From positions 112,047-176,046 of the forward strand of contig NZ_MSKS01000006.1 of assembly GCF_001937445.1 (NCBI RefSeq): a stretch of DNA of 64,000 nucleotides, in the 5' to 3' direction. The notes under the pieces are model-generated. The model did no database searches, was not told where the DNA came from, and saw only the letters and a list, made by a program, of their open reading frames with translations. Origin of the DNA: Actinomyces oris. Lineage in GTDB: Bacteria > Actinomycetota > Actinomycetes > Actinomycetales > Actinomycetaceae. The position numbers and the translations under genes are program-made. Every line of letters starts with the position of its first letter. The stretch's first letter is position 1. Positions 55,231-64,000 of this stretch are shown piece after piece.

Positions 55231-55740
55231 ATGCCCTCTCCACGCACTCGCACGCCCCGCGCCGGAAACCCGGCCCGCCGGGCGGGTGCGCGCGCCCTAC
55301 CGATCGTCAACGAGACCAGTGCCGGAGGCCTGGTCGTCGACGTTCAGAACGGGCAGGCCTTCACCGCGGTCATCGCCCGGCGCAACCGGGGCGGACGGCT
55401 GGAATGGTGCCTGCCCAAGGGGCACCTGGAGGGCACGGAGACCCCCGAGCAGACCGCGGTCCGCGAGATCATGGAGGAGACCGGGATCACCGGTCGGGTT
55501 CTTCGCCACCTGGCGACCATCGACTACTGGTTCGCCGGCCACGAGCACCGCGTCCACAAGGTGGTGCACCATTTCCTGCTGGAGGCGGTCAGCGGCACGC
55601 TGACCACGGAGAACGACCCGGACCATGAGGCCGAGGACGTCGAGTGGGTCGCCCTTGACGACGTCTCCCACCGCCTGGCCTACCCCAACGAGCGCCGTAT
55701 TGTGACCGCGGCCTGGGACATGCTGGTGGGGGATGGATGA
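55231..55740 (+). CDS. Nudix hydrolase (MutT4-like)
   Basis: The 169-residue protein has a complete Nudix box (G-x5-E-x7-REUxEExGU), read as GHLEGTETPEQTAVREIMEETGI with nothing missing. A basic N-terminal tail of ~30 residues precedes it. By position between cca and the Rv3909-like gene it corresponds to mycobacterial MutT4 (Rv3908). The substrate, a nucleoside diphosphate derivative, is not defined. Its stop overlaps the start of the next gene (ATGA). Confidence 0.9.
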   Translation: MPSPRTRTPRAGNPARRAGARALPIVNETSAGGLVVDVQNGQAFTAVIARRNRGGRLEWCLPKGHLEGTETPEQTAVREIMEETGITGRVLRHLATIDYWFAGHEHRVHKVVHHFLLEAVSGTLTTENDPDHEAEDVEWVALDDVSHRLAYPNERRIVTAAWDMLVGDG

Positions 55741-58193
55741 CGGGCACCACCTGTCTGTACGCGAAGGTGGTCACCACGCTGGGCTCCCGACTGCGGAGCA
55801 GGGCGATGGTGACCATTGCCGCGCTGCTGGGTGTGGTCGGCCTGGTGATGTGGCCGGTGGCCGCTCTGCCCACGGCCGAGGCGGACCAGGGCTCCGGCGC
55901 GCTCCCGCTCGCGCAGTCCGCCGGGCTCTCCGCTGAGGTCGCACCTGCCGCACCGGCAGCCCCGTCCACGACGACGGCCCCCTCCACGGCCCCAGCGGCA
56001 GCGAGCGAGAAGACCACCAACCAGGTGACCGTGAGCATCGACGCCCTGGCCCCCGAGGTGCTCCGCAGCGACCAGGACCTCAACCTGACCGGCACCATCA
56101 CCAACGGAACCACTCAGACCATCACCGGGGCGGACCTGGTGACCCGGGTGCAGCGATCCACGGAGTCCACGAGCCGGGGCCTGAGCAAGTGGCTGACCGG
56201 GACCGATGAGTCGGGACTGTCAGACCCGTTCACGGTCCCCCTGGGTCATGATCTCCAGCCGGGGGGCGTCTCCCAGTTCTCCATCACCGTCCCCGCCGAC
56301 GAGCTGCCGCTGAACAGCACTGACCAGTGGGGGCCGCGCGGCGTCTCCGTCGCCCTGGCGACCCAGGACGTCTCCCTGGCCCAGGACCGCAGCATCCTCG
56401 TGTGGGACAGCGGTGCCTCCGTCGCACCGATGCGCATGACCGTCTTCCTGCCGGTCACCGCTTCCGCTCAGGAGATGGCGGTGCTGTCGGGCCCACGCAC
56501 CCGGGAGCGCACGGAGGCCCTCAGTCGTATCCACAATCGGGTCCTCGGCCTGGTGAGCATGGCCGGCGACGGCGTCATCGCCGCCGTCGACCCGGCACTG
56601 GTCGAGGCCCTCGGTGTCACCACGGCCAGTCTCGAGCAGGCCGCCCGCAACAACAGCTCCCAGCCCTCCACGCCGGACGCCTCCCCTCAGGCGCCCCAGA
56701 GCACCGACTCCTCCGCGTCGTCGCCCCCGACCGCTCCGTCGACGACGGCCCCCTCGGCGAGCGCCGCCCCCTCCCCGCAGACGGGGGGCAACGCCACCGC
56801 CTCACCGTCGGGCAAGGCCCCGCAGGTCTCCAACGATGTCACTCAGCTCTCCGCGGCTCTCGCGCGGGCCATCCACTCCGACAGCCTGGTAGCTCTGCCG
56901 TGGGGCGACTCCGACACCGCGGCCCTGGCGCACCTGCAGCAGACGAGCCTCATCGAGACCGCCGCACGGCGCACCCAGGAGTCGGCCATCGTCAAGGCGG
57001 GGGCCCCGACGTCGGTGTCCTGGTTGGCCTCCAGCGTCGCGGACGCCACCACGGTCAATGCGCTGGCGCAGCCGGATTCGACCATCATCGCCTCACCGGA
57101 GTCCTTACCTCCGTCCGACGAGCTCACCTACACCCCCTCCGGTCTGGGCGCCTCCGGGAACCACGCGGTCCTGATCCCGGAGCAGTCCCTGTCGGGGGCG
57201 CTCACCGGCCAGGACGCCAACCCCACTGCCTCCAATCAGGGCGATCCGACCACCCAGAGCACCCAGGCCTCCGCACTCGACACCCGCCAGCTGCTGCGCG
57301 GGGACAGTGCCATCCTGGTCCGCCAGGCCCCGATGCTGGAGCGGGACATCGTCGTGGCGATGCCCCGCCAGGCCGCCTCCGCCGTGCAGTCATCGGTCGT
57401 GCGGGAGCGGGTGTCCGCCCTGCGCTCCGTCCCCTGGACCCAGTCCCAGACCCTGGGCGCCCTCCAGGAGAGCGCCCAGCACGAGGTCGCGGCCGTGAAC
57501 GAGGGCACCTCGCGGATCGAACGTTCCGAGACACCGGACACGGTGATCGACGACGACGAGCTGTCCGCCGACACCCTCGCCGCCGCCGGCCGTACAGCCA
57601 CGACCCTGCAGTCGATCTCCTCAGTGCTCTCCGAGCCGGCCGCGCTGCTGGGCGACTACACCGACCTGGAGGCGGTGGTCTCCTCAGCATCCTGGCGGGC
57701 CGACCCCACAACCCGCAACGCCCAGGTTCCGGCCGCCGAGGCGGCCGGCGCCGGCGTCACCTCCTCGCTGGCCGCGGTGCCGTCGTCGACCATCAATCTC
57801 ATCAGCTCCGAGGCACAGCTGCCTGTGCGCATCACCTCCTCCCTGGCCCAGGACGTCACGGTCCAGGTCTACCTGGTCTCGAACAACAAGCGCCTCCGGG
57901 TCCCGCGCACCACCACCGTGCGGGTCCCGGCCCACCAGCAGGCCAAGGTCACGGTGCCGATCCAGGCCGTCGGCTCGGGCGACGTCGCCCTGACGGTGCA
58001 GGTGCTCGCCGCCGACGGCACCACCGTGGGCACCCCCACCACCGTCAACATGCGCGTGCGCGCCGACTGGGAGGGACGCGGCACCGGCATCATCGTCGGG
58101 GTCCTGGTCTCCATCGTGGTGATCGGTACGGTGAGGACAGTACGACGAGGCCGCCGCACCGCAGTGGCCCCGGCTGCACAGGAGACGGCATGA
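55737..58193 (+). CDS. Secreted DUF6049-type protein (Rv3909-like)
   Basis: The 818-residue protein has an N-terminal signal or anchor helix (MVTIAALLGVVGLVMWPVAA, ~residues 24-43), a large Ala/Ser/Thr/Pro-rich extracytoplasmic part and a C-terminal transmembrane helix (GIIVGVLVSIVVIGTV) with a basic tail. It is a type I membrane protein in the position of Rv3909, always next to MurJ in actinobacteria. Beta-sandwich-like segments (VTVSIDALAPEVL; SEAQLPVRITSSLAQDVTVQ) are visible. A role in cell-wall assembly with MurJ is inferred from context. The murJ start overlaps its stop (ATGA). Confidence 0.8.
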   Translation: MTGTTCLYAKVVTTLGSRLRSRAMVTIAALLGVVGLVMWPVAALPTAEADQGSGALPLAQSAGLSAEVAPAAPAAPSTTTAPSTAPAAASEKTTNQVTVSIDALAPEVLRSDQDLNLTGTITNGTTQTITGADLVTRVQRSTESTSRGLSKWLTGTDESGLSDPFTVPLGHDLQPGGVSQFSITVPADELPLNSTDQWGPRGVSVALATQDVSLAQDRSILVWDSGASVAPMRMTVFLPVTASAQEMAVLSGPRTRERTEALSRIHNRVLGLVSMAGDGVIAAVDPALVEALGVTTASLEQAARNNSSQPSTPDASPQAPQSTDSSASSPPTAPSTTAPSASAAPSPQTGGNATASPSGKAPQVSNDVTQLSAALARAIHSDSLVALPWGDSDTAALAHLQQTSLIETAARRTQESAIVKAGAPTSVSWLASSVADATTVNALAQPDSTIIASPESLPPSDELTYTPSGLGASGNHAVLIPEQSLSGALTGQDANPTASNQGDPTTQSTQASALDTRQLLRGDSAILVRQAPMLERDIVVAMPRQAASAVQSSVVRERVSALRSVPWTQSQTLGALQESAQHEVAAVNEGTSRIERSETPDTVIDDDELSADTLAAAGRTATTLQSISSVLSEPAALLGDYTDLEAVVSSASWRADPTTRNAQVPAAEAAGAGVTSSLAAVPSSTINLISSEAQLPVRITSSLAQDVTVQVYLVSNNKRLRVPRTTTVRVPAHQQAKVTVPIQAVGSGDVALTVQVLAADGTTVGTPTTVNMRVRADWEGRGTGIIVGVLVSIVVIGTVRTVRRGRRTAVAPAAQETA

Positions 58194-61100
58194 GCATGAT
58201 CAAGCACGCACGAGCCCGGCGCTTCCTCTCCCAGGGGCGCAGCCAGGCCTCCCTGGCGCGCTCCTCGGCCATCATGGCCTCGGGGACCCTGGTCTCCCGC
58301 ATCCTGGGCATGGTGCGCAACGCCCTGATCGTCATGGCGCTGGGCGCCACCGGCTCGGGGGCCGCGGACGCCTTCAACACGGCCAACAACCTGCCCACCT
58401 ACCTGTACAACATGATGATCGGCGGGATCCTCAACGCGATCCTGGTGCCGCAGATCGTTCAGGCCCTCCGACGACGCAACGGCCAGGAGGTCGTCAACCG
58501 CCTCTTGACCGCCGCGGCCACGCTCATGCTGGCGGTCACCTGCATCGCGACCGCGGCCGCGCCCCTCATCTTCACCCTCAACGCCAACTCCTTGGCCCAG
58601 GGGCAGTGGCGCACGCTGTCCTTCGCCTTTGCGTTCTGGTTCATGCCGCAGGTCTTCTTCTACGGCCTGTACGCCCTGTGGGGGCAGGTGCTCAACGCCC
58701 GCTCGAGCTTCGGGCCCTACATGTGGTCGCCGGTGCTCAACAACATCATCTCGATCGCCTCGATCCTGCTCTACCTCCATCTCTACGGTCGCTACACCAC
58801 CGGTCAAGGAGCAGAGGTCTGGGACTGGAGGCGGATCACTCTCATCGGGGCGACGACGACCCTGGGCATCGCGGTTCAGGCGCTGATCCTCTATATCCCC
58901 CTGGTGCGCTCCGGGTTCCGGCCGCGCATCATCTTCGGGGTGCGGGGCCTGGGGCTGGGCAAGACCGTCAAGGTGGCCCTGTGGGCGCTGGCCGGGGTGG
59001 GCGTGGCCAGCCTGAGCAACTGGATCACCTCCAACCTGGGCTCCTACGCGGTCACGGCCTCCGAGCAGCCCGAGTACGCGAATGTCATCGTGCCCTCCAC
59101 GACCATGTGGCTCAACGCCTACCTGGTGTACATGCTGCCCCAGTCCCTCGTGGTCACCTCCATCATCACGGCCCTGTTCACCCGGATGAGTGAGAAGGCC
59201 GCGGCCGGGGACGCCGCCGGCGTGCGCGAGGACCTCTCCCTGGGGCTGCGCTCGGCGGGTGTCTTCACGGTGCTGGCCACCGCAGGGATCTGCGTCCTGG
59301 CCGTCCCGGCCCTGCAGCTCTTCACCCCCTCGATCACCCTGCCCGAGGCCCAGGCCAGCGCCCCCATGCTCATCGCCCTGGCACTGGGCATCGTCCCGCA
59401 GGGGATCTGGTTCGGGACCCAGCGGGTGATGCTGGCCTACTCCGACACCAAGCGGCTGCTGCTGGCCGACGTCGTCGTCGGCGTCATCCCCGTGATCCTG
59501 TGCGTCCTGGCCTACTTCGTCGCCCCGGCCAACCACTGGATGACCTGGGCGGGCGCGGCCAACACGATCAGCCAGATCGGAGGCTGCGTGGTAGTCATCC
59601 CCATGATGCGCTCCCACCTGCCCAGCCTCGACGGCCGCAAGATCGTCACCACCCACCTGCGTCTCATCATGGCGGCGGCGCCCGCGGTCGTCGTCGGGAT
59701 CCTGCTCAATGCGATGCTCGGTGACATCGACGCCGACTCCTCCCTGGCCAACATGACCGCGGCCCTCGGACACATCGCCGTCGTCGCCACCGTCATGTCG
59801 CTCATCTACCTGCTGATGGGGCGCGTCATCAGGATCGAGGAGATCACGGTCGCCTTCCGGCCCTTCTCGCGGATCCTGTCCACGCTCGGTCGTCGTCTGC
59901 CCGGCGCCCCCGGGCGGGCGGTCCTGGCGGCGGCGGCCTGGTTGTCACCGCCACAGCCGCAGACCCAGGCGACTGCTCAGATGGCCGCCGTCCAGACGCC
60001 TCCGCCCCCGCCACCGCCGCCACCGGCTCAGGCGGTTTCAGGCCCCTCCAGTGCTTCAACGAGGGCGACGGCACACGGTGCTGTTGGCTACACCTCCGGC
60101 GGCACCCAGGCGGTTGCGCCCGCACCGCCGCCACCGGCGCAGGCGCATCCCCACTCCTGGGGACAGCCGGGTCAAATGGGGTCTCAGTACGCGGGTGGCC
60201 ACCCGTCTCAGCCCGTGGCGGGCCGCACCTATAACAGGCAGCCCGGTCACCGGCTCGCACCGCCGCCACCGACAGCCTCGCAGGCCGCGGCCGCGCCACC
60301 GCCCCCGAGCACAGGTGCCGCAGCCGGCTCCTCCCACCACTGGCACACCCCGGGGCACGCCCCGGCCAACGCTCCCGGGAGTATCCCGCCGTCACTGCCG
60401 CCCAGTATTCCCCCTTCCCGGGTGGCCACAGGGCGCTCCGCCCTCCACCCGTCACACAGCTCTGCCCACACGGGCCACATCACCCCGGTCTGGAGCCCGC
60501 AGACAGTTACGATGGGGTCAACTGGTTCAGATGGACAACCATCTCAAGGAAGGAGACGTATGTCGGAGGCGACGCCGATCGGCAGTGGCCGCTACGGGCT
60601 CCTGGGAACGCTGTCCACCACTTTGCCGCGCATTGTCAGACACCGTGGCGTCGACACGATCCTGGATCGAGACGTCACGATCCTGGTTCTCACCGACGCG
60701 ACGCTTCATCGCGACAACGTCCTGGAGTCGGCCAGCAGGGCGGTGCTGGTCGAGGACCAGCGCCTCCAGCAGGTCTACGACGTCGAACGCGCCGAACCCT
60801 CCGTCATCGTCACCGAGCCGCTGACTGGACGCACCTTCTCCTCCCTGGTCTCCCGGGGCATGCCCCCGGAGCAGGCGCGCGCCATCATCGGTGAGACCGC
60901 GCAGGCGCTCGACGCCGGTGCTCGCAAGGGCCTGCACCACCTCAACCTGTCTCCGGAGTCCATCCGCGTTCTTCCCGACGGAAGGGTGAAGGTCAGCGGC
61001 TTGGGGATTGAGGCCGCCGCCCTCGACCTGGAGAGCCGGGTCGCCGGCCATGACCCCACAGCCGCCGACCGCGCCGATGCCCGCTCCCTGGTGGAGATCC

Positions 61101-62500
61101 TCTACTACGGTCTGACCGGCCGGTGGCCGGGCAAGCGCCCCGGTATTCCCTCCGCACCTCGACTGGGCGGTGTCCCGGTCAAGCCCTCCACGCTCGTGCC
61201 GGGAATCGATCCGATCCTGGACGAGCTGTGCGAACGCACCTGGAGCAGCCAGCCCCCTATCTCCGCAGCTGAGGTGGCACGCTCACTGGGCACGTGGGGC
61301 CAGGTGGCCGGCTACCACGAGTCCGGGCCAACACAACGCCCCTCGTCCCAGCATCCCTCGTCGAACAGCGGCGCCACCGGTGGCAGTGGCAGCGCAGCCG
61401 CGGGTGCGACGGCCGCCGTCAGTGCCGCGGGAGCCGGCGTCGCCAACGCGGCGCGCGGAGTCCTGGACAGGCTGCGGCGCAGCGGTGCGGGCAAGAGCAC
61501 CACGGTCAGCGCGCCGGCAGGGCAGATGGCACCCTCACCGGTTCAACCGGAGCCGGCACCGTCCGTGCCCGCCGCCTCCGATGCACCTGCCGAGCAGACC
61601 TCCGTCATTGAGGCGGCCTCCGTTACCGCAACGCCGGCCACGCAGGCCCCTGATCCGCAGCAGCCCGAGTCGGCGACTGCGCAGGAGCAGTCCGCCGACG
61701 ACGCCTACGTCAAGGTCACCGGGCCGACGAACCCGATCCCCAATGTCCTGTCGACTGCCTCCGAGACCGTTCCCGGGCCGGCACCAGTCCCGGTCGAGCC
61801 CTTCACCGGCAGCTTCCCGGCCTTCGATGACGACGAGGACGAGGAGATCGACCCCGAGGCCGCGCGCCGTGAGCAGCGCACGACCAGCTCGGTCCTGATC
61901 ACCTTCGTTCTCATGGTCATCGCCCTGCTCGTGGTGGCCAGCTACATCGTGTACCAGACGATCGGCATCCCCTTCGCGGACAAGGACCGCGCGGCCGCTG
62001 ACACCGTCCCGTCGGCCAGTGCTCAGGAGAACGGCGGTGGGGGCAGCCAGCAGCCCGCGCCCCAGCCGACCGCGGCCAAGCCGGAGATCGCGGGCGTGAA
62101 CGTGGTCAACAACCCGAGCTCGCAGGCGGCCAACAACCAGCAGTACCTCGCTGACGGGGACACGAGCCGCCCCTGGTTCTCTCACAACAGCAGCAGCCAG
62201 GACCTGAGCCAGCCAATCGACATCGAGATCAAGCTCAAGAACCGCGCCAAGGTCTCTGAGATCGACTTGCAGGGCACCAACGACGGCGGGCAGGTTGAGG
62301 TCCGTGCCACGGACCTCAACAACGCCGACGGCGGTACGGTCCTCGCCCAGGGTCCCTTCACCTCGGGGAGCACCACCCTCAAGGTCGACAACCCCCAGGA
62401 GGTCGACACCCTCGTCATCAGGGTGACCCAGCTGCCCAAGAACAGTGAGCCCGGCGAGTACCCCTACAAGGCAACAGTGACTGAGGTCACAATTAAATAA
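58190..62500 (+). CDS. murJ: Lipid II flippase MurJ fused to pseudokinase and extracytoplasmic sugar-binding-like domain
   Basis: The 1436-residue protein has an N-terminal MVN domain with ~14 helices (residues ~20-570: RSSAIMASGTLVSRILGMVR; ADAFNTANNLPTYLYN) that moves lipid II across the membrane. A Pro/Ala/Gly-rich linker of ~200 residues follows, then a kinase-like domain (~790-1035) whose catalytic loop reads HLNLSPESI in place of HRDLKPxN, so it is a pseudokinase. After another low-complexity stretch come one transmembrane helix (ITFVLMVIALLVVASYIVY) and a C-terminal beta domain like discoidin/CBM folds. The plan matches mycobacterial MviN (Rv3910), whose pseudokinase binds FhaA after phosphorylation. 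A strong internal start lies at 60560. Confidence 0.9.
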   Translation: MSMIKHARARRFLSQGRSQASLARSSAIMASGTLVSRILGMVRNALIVMALGATGSGAADAFNTANNLPTYLYNMMIGGILNAILVPQIVQALRRRNGQEVVNRLLTAAATLMLAVTCIATAAAPLIFTLNANSLAQGQWRTLSFAFAFWFMPQVFFYGLYALWGQVLNARSSFGPYMWSPVLNNIISIASILLYLHLYGRYTTGQGAEVWDWRRITLIGATTTLGIAVQALILYIPLVRSGFRPRIIFGVRGLGLGKTVKVALWALAGVGVASLSNWITSNLGSYAVTASEQPEYANVIVPSTTMWLNAYLVYMLPQSLVVTSIITALFTRMSEKAAAGDAAGVREDLSLGLRSAGVFTVLATAGICVLAVPALQLFTPSITLPEAQASAPMLIALALGIVPQGIWFGTQRVMLAYSDTKRLLLADVVVGVIPVILCVLAYFVAPANHWMTWAGAANTISQIGGCVVVIPMMRSHLPSLDGRKIVTTHLRLIMAAAPAVVVGILLNAMLGDIDADSSLANMTAALGHIAVVATVMSLIYLLMGRVIRIEEITVAFRPFSRILSTLGRRLPGAPGRAVLAAAAWLSPPQPQTQATAQMAAVQTPPPPPPPPPAQAVSGPSSASTRATAHGAVGYTSGGTQAVAPAPPPPAQAHPHSWGQPGQMGSQYAGGHPSQPVAGRTYNRQPGHRLAPPPPTASQAAAAPPPPSTGAAAGSSHHWHTPGHAPANAPGSIPPSLPPSIPPSRVATGRSALHPSHSSAHTGHITPVWSPQTVTMGSTGSDGQPSQGRRRMSEATPIGSGRYGLLGTLSTTLPRIVRHRGVDTILDRDVTILVLTDATLHRDNVLESASRAVLVEDQRLQQVYDVERAEPSVIVTEPLTGRTFSSLVSRGMPPEQARAIIGETAQALDAGARKGLHHLNLSPESIRVLPDGRVKVSGLGIEAAALDLESRVAGHDPTAADRADARSLVEILYYGLTGRWPGKRPGIPSAPRLGGVPVKPSTLVPGIDPILDELCERTWSSQPPISAAEVARSLGTWGQVAGYHESGPTQRPSSQHPSSNSGATGGSGSAAAGATAAVSAAGAGVANAARGVLDRLRRSGAGKSTTVSAPAGQMAPSPVQPEPAPSVPAASDAPAEQTSVIEAASVTATPATQAPDPQQPESATAQEQSADDAYVKVTGPTNPIPNVLSTASETVPGPAPVPVEPFTGSFPAFDDDEDEEIDPEAARREQRTTSSVLITFVLMVIALLVVASYIVYQTIGIPFADKDRAAADTVPSASAQENGGGGSQQPAPQPTAAKPEIAGVNVVNNPSSQAANNQQYLADGDTSRPWFSHNSSSQDLSQPIDIEIKLKNRAKVSEIDLQGTNDGGQVEVRATDLNNADGGTVLAQGPFTSGSTTLKVDNPQEVDTLVIRVTQLPKNSEPGEYPYKATVTEVTIK
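60545..60562 (+). promoter_or_regulatory. Internal ribosome binding site and ATG within murJ
   Basis: AAGGAAGGAG is followed closely by an in-frame ATG at 60560 (MSEATPIGSGRYG), exactly at the start of the pseudokinase domain. It is stronger than the site of murJ itself. It would give a separate 646-residue pseudokinase-TM-beta domain protein. Sequence is seen; use of the site is inferred. Confidence 0.55.
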
Positions 62501-62585
62501 GACCTTCCCTGGGAACAGACCGTATTGATCACCAGTTACCTTAGGCAGTCGCGCACTGCGGCCCCATCCGCTCGTCAGGAGAGTC

Positions 62586-63512
62586 ATGATTCACGACGTC
62601 GTCATCGTCGGCTCCGGTCCCGCCGGCTACACAGCCGCCATCTACGCGGCCCGCGCCCAGCTCAATCCGGTCATCCTGGCCGGTTCGGTGACTGCCGGCG
62701 GTGCCCTGATGAACACCACCGAGGTGGAGAACTACCCCGGCTTCGTCGAGGGCATCATGGGTCCTGAGCTCATGACCCAGATGCAGGAGCAGGCCGAACG
62801 CTTCGGCGCCGACATCCGCTACGAGGACGTCACCGCCCTCGAGCTGGAGGGCGATGTCAAGCGCATCACCACCTCTGACGACGTCTACGAGGCCCGCACG
62901 GTCATCATCTCCACCGGCTCGGAGTACCGGCACCTGGGCATCGACGGGGAGGAGCGCCTCTCCGGCCACGGTGTGTCCTACTGCGCCACCTGCGACGGGT
63001 TCTTCTTCAAGGATCAGGACATCGTCGTCGTCGGTGGTGGGGACTCGGCCATGGAGGAGGCCACCTTCCTGACCCGCTTCGCCCGCTCCGTGACGGTGGT
63101 CCACCGCCGCGACGAGCTGCGCGCCTCGGCTGTCATGGCCAAGCGCGCCCATGAGGACCCGAAGATCTCCTTCGCCTGGAACTCGCGAGTCGTCGAGCTT
63201 CACGGCGAGGACTCGCTGACCGGTGTCACCCTGGAGGACACCGTCACAGGGGAGCACCGCCGGCTTAAGGCCACGGGTCTGTTCGTCGCCATCGGACAGG
63301 TGCCGCGCAGCGAGCTGGTCGCCGACGTCCTCGAGCTCGACGAGGCCGGCTACATCAAGGTCGAAGCGCCTTCTCAGCGCACCCGCATCCCCGGGGTCTT
63401 CGCCTGTGGTGACGTCGCCGACCCCACCTACCAGCAGGCGATCACGGCGGCCGGTTCCGGCTGCCGCGCGGCCCTGGACGCCGAGCACTACCTGACCACG
63501 CTTCAGGCCTGA
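62586..63512 (+). CDS. trxB: Thioredoxin reductase
   Basis: The 308-residue flavoenzyme reduces thioredoxin with NADPH. It has the FAD motif GSGPAGYTAAIYAARA near the N-terminus, the redox-active CATCDG (~residues 136-141), the NADPH motif VVGGGDSAMEEA and the C-terminal FAD segment GVFACGDVADPTYQQA. GGAGAG lies just before ATG 62586. It stands between murJ and trxA as in mycobacteria, but the sigM and Rv3912 genes found there are absent, leaving only 85 bases to murJ. Confidence 0.95.
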   Translation: MIHDVVIVGSGPAGYTAAIYAARAQLNPVILAGSVTAGGALMNTTEVENYPGFVEGIMGPELMTQMQEQAERFGADIRYEDVTALELEGDVKRITTSDDVYEARTVIISTGSEYRHLGIDGEERLSGHGVSYCATCDGFFFKDQDIVVVGGGDSAMEEATFLTRFARSVTVVHRRDELRASAVMAKRAHEDPKISFAWNSRVVELHGEDSLTGVTLEDTVTGEHRRLKATGLFVAIGQVPRSELVADVLELDEAGYIKVEAPSQRTRIPGVFACGDVADPTYQQAITAAGSGCRAALDAEHYLTTLQA

Positions 63513-63540
63513 GGGCCGGCTCTCTGCACTCAGCACAGGG

Positions 63541-63577
63541 CGGGGCCGGCACCGCCGACGTCGCATCGCCGGCCCCG
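63541..63577 (+). terminator. Hairpin between trxB and trxA
   Basis: Ten-base perfect arms (CGGGGCCGGC 63541-63550, complement 63568-63577) with a 17-base loop sit in the 108-base gap. It may stop or attenuate read-through, giving separate trxA expression. No T tract follows. Confidence 0.45.
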
Positions 63578-63620
63578 TCCATCCTGACTCACCCACCCAC
63601 AACGTTCGAGGAGAACAATC

Positions 63621-63947
63621 ATGTCCGAGGCTCTCGCCGTCACCGACGCCACCTTCGAGGAGGAGGTCCTCAAGTCCGAGGTGCCCGTCGTCGTCGACTT
63701 CTGGGCCCAGTGGTGCGGCCCCTGCCGCCAGATGGCGCCGATCGTGGACGAGGTCGCCGCTGACTTCGGTGACAAGGTCAAGTTCGTCAAGGTCGATGTG
63801 GACGCCAATCCGGCCACGGCCCGCTCCTACGGCGTGCGTTCCATCCCGACCTTCGCGGTGGTGCGCGACGGCGAGGTCTTTCACCAGTTCGCCGGCTCGC
63901 GCCCGAAGGCCTCCTTCAAGGCCGAGGTGGAGAAGGTCCTGGCCTGA
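63621..63947 (+). CDS. trxA: Thioredoxin
   Basis: The 108-residue protein is a standard thioredoxin: VVVDFWAQWCGPCRQMAPIVDE holds the WCGPC redox centre (~residues 31-35), and the cis-proline segment RSIPTFAV follows. It carries electrons from TrxB to ribonucleotide reductase, peroxidases and other disulfides. AGGAGAA is upstream of ATG 63621. The window ends 53 bases past its stop codon. Confidence 0.96.
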   Translation: MSEALAVTDATFEEEVLKSEVPVVVDFWAQWCGPCRQMAPIVDEVAADFGDKVKFVKVDVDANPATARSYGVRSIPTFAVVRDGEVFHQFAGSRPKASFKAEVEKVLA

Positions 63948-64000
63948 GCCCGGGGCTTCACCCACTCTTCTCACTCTCACGTATTGGCCTCACCGAGCCG

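Noticed and set aside
57869..59773. 634-codon minus-strand frame opposite murJ
   Set aside because: Low-complexity, His/Gly/Asp/Arg-rich translation antisense to clear MurJ membrane helices.
62501..62585. A sigM-like gene between murJ and trxB, as in mycobacteria
   Set aside because: The gap is only 85 bases and contains no coding sequence.

Overview
The window is high-G+C DNA from a Gram-positive actinobacterium, most likely Actinomyces or a close relative. This is inferred from several features: a cytidylate kinase fused to the GTPase Der, OpcA next to glucose-6-phosphate dehydrogenase, the FHA-MerR-DUF151-MerR gene block, the mutT4/Rv3909/MurJ/trxB/trxA order also found in mycobacteria, and a cell-wall protein with a LATTG sorting signal. 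No taxonomic search could be run.

Layout. 1-6330: 3' part of cmk-der, an LtrA-family membrane protein, pgi, a rhodanese and a HAD phosphatase. 6474-9607: a CAP-domain wall protein, tRNA-Pro(GGG) beside an A+T-rich stretch, an S4 RNA-binding protein and a secreted HNH nuclease. 9690-14866: the oxidative pentose phosphate genes, with zwf-opcA-pgl on the minus strand and gnd divergent from them. 14940-24237: pepN, the FHA/FtsR/DUF151/MerR block, a frameshifted aldo/keto reductase remnant, an Hsp70-like protein and a Pit phosphate transporter with a small membrane partner. 24281-29144: a sucrose locus (GH32 hydrolase, EIIBCA permease, LacI regulator). 29255-31390: an SGNH hydrolase and a decaying ABC exporter. 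31817-40241: a GNAT/P-loop kinase fusion, pfkA, serC and serA, a secreted DUF4832-like protein and an ADP-ribosylglycohydrolase.

40274-48923 is the most distinctive part. It is a CRISPR-Cas locus in which subtype I-G (formerly I-U) effector genes (csb1, csb2, Cas3 with a C-terminal HD nuclease domain) share an operon with a stand-alone Cas6e-like endoribonuclease and a type I-E-like array of 28-base repeats. No cas1, cas2 or cas4 is visible, and almost no leader separates csb2 from the array. The array is interrupted twice by a 155-bp element that carries a hairpin, a ribosome binding site and a truncated signal-peptide start. A 128-bp MITE-like inverted repeat lies just outside the array.

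49313-53531 holds a DUF4143 ATPase, a GH36 alpha-galactosidase and a Gfo/Idh oxidoreductase. From 53542 to the end, cca, a Nudix hydrolase, an Rv3909-like secreted protein, a MurJ-pseudokinase fusion, trxB and trxA form a conserved cell-envelope and redox block.
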